DNA from: Clostridiales bacterium
Lineage (GTDB): Bacteria > Bacillota > Clostridia > Lachnospirales > Lachnospiraceae
NCBI GenBank assembly: GCA_021202925.1
Contig: JAJQCD010000018.1
Coordinates: forward strand, 1 to 52,632
Direction: 5' to 3'
DNA length: 52,632 nt
Shown here: piece after piece, positions 49,344 through 52,632 of the stretch
Layout: every line of letters starts with the position of its first letter
Position numbering within the stretch: position 1 is the stretch's first letter
Program-made: the position numbers and the translations under genes
Notes under the pieces: generated by a model
What the model saw: only the letters and a program-made list of their open reading frames with translations
What the model was told of the DNA's origin: nothing
Database searches by the model: none

Positions 49344-50840
49344 TTATCTTCCAATCCGCAGGCCCTTCGGGTAATGATTTTTCAGTATGCCGCCGGACGC
49401 CTTCGCCCAGCCAATTGAATATCCATCGGTGCAGACAAGCGTCCACCCTTTCCGGCTCCCCTCCGCCGACAGAGACTCTCCGGCCAGATAGGCGCGAATC
49501 TCTCCGCTTTCCGCCGGATAATCCACTGTATGGCGGACATCGTCCGCATGCAAAAACAGAGCCAGTGCATAAGAAGGTTCAAACCGATTCTTCTTAAGCG
49601 TACCGAGATGCAGACCCGGGCGCAGCACATGCAATCCGGAAAGTTCTCCTTCTGCAAACGGTTCCGGCAGACGATAAACCTGATCTCCAAACAAAGTCAT
49701 TGTCTCCCGGGTACGTTCACGGCGTCGGAAAAACCGTTCCTTTCCGTGTTCCGTCAGACTTTCGTCAAACCAGTGTCTCATACACAGAATTTCTTCTCTG
49801 TCCATTCGCGAGGCCGGTTTCTGTCCGCCTCCCCTTCCGGTTTTTTCCTCCCGCCTTGTCGGTCCGAAAGCAGGAAGCACAGACTGCGGTTTCTTCTCAA
49901 AAAGAGCCAGAAAATGTCCCTCTCCCTCCGTCCGCTGCGGCCAGATCCGAATCGTATGCTCGATGTCCAGCTCCTTATTCTTTGTCCATTCCAGGCAGCC
50001 CTGCGACAATCCCCATGCACTCCATCCATCCGGCACAGGCAGAAGATGGAAATCCGGATGACGCTCCAGAAATGCTTCTGCCGCCTGCTCATCTTCCTCC
50101 GGTGCAAAGGTGCAGGTCGAATAAACCAGCCTGCCGCCCGGCTTTAGCATCTGCGAGGCACGATCCAGAATCTCCTCCTGCATGCGAACGCAGTTGCAGA
50201 CATTAGCCGCACTCCACTCCGTTCTTGCCCGCTCATCCTTACGGAACATTCCCTCTCCGGAACACGGGGCGTCAACCAGAATCCGGTCAAAAAAATCCGG
50301 AAAACGCTGACTCAGACGGGTGGAATCCTCGTTCATCACGATTGCATTTTCCACTCCCATCCGCTCCACATTCTGAGAAAGAATCCTCGCCCGCGCAGGG
50401 TGAATCTCATTGCTTACCAGCAGACCGTCTCCATGCAACCGCTCCGCAATGTGGCTGGTCTTTCCTCCAGGCGCCGCGCACAGATCCAGCACCCGCTCCC
50501 CCGGCTTTGGATCCAGCAGTCCGACTGCCGCCATGGCACTCGGTTCCTGCAGATAATAGACCCCCGCCTCATGATACGGGTGACGCCCCGGACGCGTGGA
50601 TTCCTCATAATAAAAACCTTCCCGGCACCAGGGAACCGGGCGCAGCCCAAACCTTCCCTCATGCCGGGATACCATGGCATCCAGATTGTCTTTCAGCGTA
50701 TTAAAACGAAGGCCGAAGGTTCTTCCAGCCTCATAACTCTTTAAAAATTCCGGATATTCTGTCCCCAGCATCCGTCTCATCCGGATCTGAAACTCCTCCG
50801 GCAAACCGGCCATTGCCGCCTCCCGCTCTGCTACGCCCAT
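49344..50840 (-). CDS. RsmF-family 16S rRNA m5C methyltransferase
   Basis: The 498-aa protein has the RsmB/RsmF Rossmann methyltransferase core: VLDLCAAPGGKTSHIAERL (SAM binding), ILVDAPCSGEGMFRKDE (cysteine motif) and LVYSTCTFAPEEDEQAAEAF (catalytic cysteine). The C-terminal half contains an RsmF_methylt_C-like and a PUA-like segment ending GILKNHYPKGLRI. It methylates a cytosine of rRNA. The ATG at 50840 has AGGGG upstream; a slightly shorter start at MAGLPEEF is possible. Confidence 0.92.
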   Translation of the reverse strand: MGVAEREAAMAGLPEEFQIRMRRMLGTEYPEFLKSYEAGRTFGLRFNTLKDNLDAMVSRHEGRFGLRPVPWCREGFYYEESTRPGRHPYHEAGVYYLQEPSAMAAVGLLDPKPGERVLDLCAAPGGKTSHIAERLHGDGLLVSNEIHPARARILSQNVERMGVENAIVMNEDSTRLSQRFPDFFDRILVDAPCSGEGMFRKDERARTEWSAANVCNCVRMQEEILDRASQMLKPGGRLVYSTCTFAPEEDEQAAEAFLERHPDFHLLPVPDGWSAWGLSQGCLEWTKNKELDIEHTIRIWPQRTEGEGHFLALFEKKPQSVLPAFGPTRREEKTGRGGGQKPASRMDREEILCMRHWFDESLTEHGKERFFRRRERTRETMTLFGDQVYRLPEPFAEGELSGLHVLRPGLHLGTLKKNRFEPSYALALFLHADDVRHTVDYPAESGEIRAYLAGESLSAEGSRKGWTLVCTDGYSIGWAKASGGILKNHYPKGLRIGR

Positions 50841-50849
50841 GCATTCCCC

Positions 50850-51326
50850 TTACAATCCGATCTTATAATCGTCCGATCCTTCACCATTTACAACGTAATA
50901 GGCTACATTTTCTTCCGGTTTTACATAGATTTCGATGGTTTTTATCTCCACATCCGCATGTGAATTCCGGAAATTTTCCGCCGCCAGAGCGGCAAGATCC
51001 TTCGTTGCAATTTCTTTCTCGTCATACTGAAGCACAATGGACACCTCCGGCGCCGCTGCCTTCTTTGCCGCCGGTTTCCTGCCCGGTCTCTTCTTCGGTG
51101 TCTCCGCAGCCGACGTCTCCGCCGATACCGCTTCCTCCGCTTTCTTCGCCGCAGGCTTTCTGCCCGGCCTCTTCTTCGGCTCCGTTACGGCCTCTGCCGC
51201 TTCCAACTCCTCTGTCTTTTTCCTTCTGCCCGGTCTCTTCTTCGGCGTCTCGGCCACTGCAATTTCTTCTTTTATTTCCGCGCCGGTTTCCACTGTCTCA
51301 ACGGCACTTTTTCTGGCTGCTGCCAT
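50850..51326 (-). CDS. DUF6465-like protein with Lys/Arg-rich AT-hook-like repeats
   Basis: The 158-aa protein has a basic N-terminal half with three KKRPGR-type repeats (TPKKRPGRRKK, EPKKRPGRKPAAKK, TPKKRPGRKPAAKK) separated by acidic linkers, and a C-terminal beta domain (VSIVLQYDEKEIATKDLAAL, then VEIKTIEIYVKPEENVAYYV). The RPGRKP core resembles AT-hooks, suggesting DNA or RNA binding. The ATG at 51326 has GGAGG eight bases upstream and is preferred to the longer MNKEETD reading. It has its own consensus promoter. Confidence 0.82.
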   Translation of the reverse strand: MAAARKSAVETVETGAEIKEEIAVAETPKKRPGRRKKTEELEAAEAVTEPKKRPGRKPAAKKAEEAVSAETSAAETPKKRPGRKPAAKKAAAPEVSIVLQYDEKEIATKDLAALAAENFRNSHADVEIKTIEIYVKPEENVAYYVVNGEGSDDYKIGL

Positions 51327-51420
51327 ATCTGTTTCCTCCTTATTCATCTCTGAACGGTTCTGTCATTCTTGTTCCCGGCATTCCGCGGCCCCTGTTTCGA
51401 CCCACGGACAAACCGAGGGC

Positions 51421-51449
51421 ATTATATATCGGTTTTATTTTTTTGTCAA
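51421..51449 (-). promoter_or_regulatory. Promoter of the DUF6465 gene
   Basis: On the minus strand a perfect TTGACA (51449-51444), a 17-nt spacer and a perfect TATAAT (51426-51421) form the strongest consensus promoter in the window. This suggests high expression. Confidence 0.85.
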
Positions 51450-51587
51450 TAAAATGCCGGGTTTTTGTGCCTTTTCCCCGCTCCGACACGGAGAAAAAGG
51501 TGGAATTTCCGCTTCAAAAAAGGTACAATAAAGATGGCATTTAAAAAGGCTGCCCCCATCCCAACATGGAACCCCGGAGGATATGAA

Positions 51588-52514
51588 ATGACCAGCAAAG
51601 AATTATTGTATGTAAAAACTGTGGCGGATGAGAAGAACATCTCCCGCGCCGCCAGGAAGCTCTATATGGCACAGCCATCCCTGAGCCAGTCCATCCAGCG
51701 GATCGAGGATTCCGTCGGCACTCCCCTGTTTCTTCGCACCAATACCGGAATGACCCTGACCTTCGCCGGTGAATGCTATTACCGGATGGCCTGTCAGGTA
51801 CTGAAGATGTTTGAGGATTTCGAAATGGAAATCAGCGATATCAACAACCTGAAAACCGGCCGCATCCGACTGGGTATCACCAATCATCTCGGCACGCTGA
51901 TTCTGCCGAAGGTCATGCCCCGGTATCGGGAAATCTGCCCACATGTGGAGGTGGAAGTCATCGAAGAAACCACGGCCCGCCTGGAACAGATGTTGCTGGC
52001 CTGCGAACTCGATTTTGCCTTTACTCACACGCCGCCGCTCGAATACATCCAGCCCCAGATTCACTATGATGGCATGAACCGGGATCCCTTTGTTATCGTA
52101 TTGAACCAGGAGCATCCTCTGAACCGGAGAGCAGTCGTAAAAGAAGGCTATCCTTACCCGGTTCTTGATCTGAAACTGCTGAAAGACGAACGTTTCCTGA
52201 TGCTGTTCCGCACGCAGCGAATCCGGCAGATTACCGACGCGGTTCTCATAAAAGTGGGAATTCGTCAGCCGGACATCTTCCTGACCTTGCGCAATTTCGA
52301 GACCGCTCAGGCCCTGGCAGCCGTCGGCACTGGTGTCACATTACTTCCGACACAGTATTGCCAGCTCTCCTCTGCTGAATACCATCCCTCATTCTTAAGC
52401 ATTGACAAATCCTATCAGGCCGAATGGGAGCTCTGTATTGCCTCGCTGGAAGGTGGATTTCTCTCCAAAGCGGATCAGCTCTTTATCCGCATCACCAAGG
52501 AAATACTGGCATAA
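51588..52514 (+). CDS. LysR-family transcriptional regulator
   Basis: The 308-aa protein has the N-terminal winged helix-turn-helix of LysR regulators (LLYVKTVADEKNISRAARKL followed by YMAQPSLSQSIQRIEDSVG and LFLRTNTGMTLTFAG) and a periplasmic-binding-like effector domain (RIRLGITNHLGTLILP, then ALAAVGTGVTLLPTQY). The ATG at 51588 has GGAGG upstream; the longer reading from 51465 is rejected. Its target may be the divergent DUF6465 gene or genes to the right; effector unknown. Confidence 0.92.
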   Translation: MTSKELLYVKTVADEKNISRAARKLYMAQPSLSQSIQRIEDSVGTPLFLRTNTGMTLTFAGECYYRMACQVLKMFEDFEMEISDINNLKTGRIRLGITNHLGTLILPKVMPRYREICPHVEVEVIEETTARLEQMLLACELDFAFTHTPPLEYIQPQIHYDGMNRDPFVIVLNQEHPLNRRAVVKEGYPYPVLDLKLLKDERFLMLFRTQRIRQITDAVLIKVGIRQPDIFLTLRNFETAQALAAVGTGVTLLPTQYCQLSSAEYHPSFLSIDKSYQAEWELCIASLEGGFLSKADQLFIRITKEILA

Positions 52515-52520
52515 CAGGAA

Positions 52521-52565
52521 CCGGCGGCGGATACAGGAGTTTTCCCTCCGTGTCCCGCCGCCCGG
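52521..52565. terminator. GC-rich hairpin between convergent genes
   Basis: CCGGCGGCGG pairs with CCGCCGCCCGG (one extra C), extended by TACAGGAG/CTCCGTG, between the LysR stop (52514) and the minus-strand stop at 52571. There is no uridine tract on either side, so it is only a likely terminator. Confidence 0.5.
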
Positions 52566-52570
52566 ACTGG

Positions 52571-52632
52571 TTACTTAAATTCAAACGGCTTAATCTGCCG
52601 CACGACGTCCATAATGGTCCCGTCTCTCGCCT
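52571..52632 (-). CDS. C-terminal end of an unidentified protein (runs off the right edge)
   Basis: The minus-strand frame ends ARDGTIMDVVRQIKPFEFK before TAA at 52573-52571. Only about 19 residues are visible, too few to name a family. A terminator-like hairpin follows it. Confidence 0.5.
   Translation of the reverse strand, partial: ARDGTIMDVVRQIKPFEFK

Overview
The window looks like a chromosomal segment of a fairly GC-rich member of the Lachnospiraceae (Clostridia, Bacillota). The reasons are the Firmicutes-type gene orders (rimP-nusA-ylxR-ylxQ-infB; mcsA-mcsB-clpC followed by a small protein and radA), SigA-like promoters (TTGACA/TATAAT with 17-nt spacers), strong GGAGG ribosome binding sites, frequent GTG/TTG starts, a T-box leader, a perfect cre box, a biotin-dependent Na+ decarboxylase set and a DUF6465-type protein. 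I see no rRNA, tRNA, insertion sequence, prophage or CRISPR array. Almost all genes lie on the minus strand; the plus-strand exceptions are an orphan ABC ATPase, a small toxin-antitoxin-like cassette, an HPr-like gene and a LysR regulator.

Layout. 1-3293: translation/transcription operon rimP-nusA-ylxR-ylxQ-infB, running off the left edge, where infB carries four identical 48-bp repeats. 3321-10407: orphan ABC ATPase (+), then comEC, holA and a large membrane protein, and a GerMN lipoprotein. 10442-19096: sensor kinase, gpmI, a P-loop kinase, an EF-G/Tet(M)-like GTPase fused to a NYN (YacP/Rae1-like) nuclease domain, and ftsH. 19195-24499: sugar operon fruK-dehydrogenase-deoR-mtlA-type PTS with a promoter bracketed by twin operators. 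24576-26715: DUF4143 ATPase and a DUF4160(truncated)-DUF2442-XRE cassette. 26768-30876: T-box-led operon TIGR04076-aldo/keto reductase-NhaC, followed by a lipoprotein. 31112-31546: cre box, promoter and a histidine-less HPr paralogue. 31715-38299: radA, conserved small protein, clpC, mcsB, mcsA and a YtrA-type GntR regulator. 38392-42363: two secreted or anchored cell-surface proteins. 42457-47945: five-gene biotin-dependent Na+-pump operon. 48062-52632: D,D-carboxypeptidase, rRNA methyltransferase, DUF6465 protein, LysR regulator and the tail of an unknown gene.

The most unusual items are: (1) the fusion of a ribosomal-protection/EF-G-like GTPase to a ribosome-associated-nuclease-type NYN domain; (2) an McsB whose two hallmark catalytic positions (NEEDH and the CPTN cysteine) are both replaced, in a clpC locus headed by a GntR regulator with no CtsR gene or CtsR box visible; (3) a T-box controlling an NhaC-family transporter operon; (4) an HPr-like protein without His15 but with the Ser46 region, downstream of a perfect cre palindrome; and (5) a Na+-pump operon with two different carboxyltransferase subunits. 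Functions are read from protein motifs by eye; no database search was possible.
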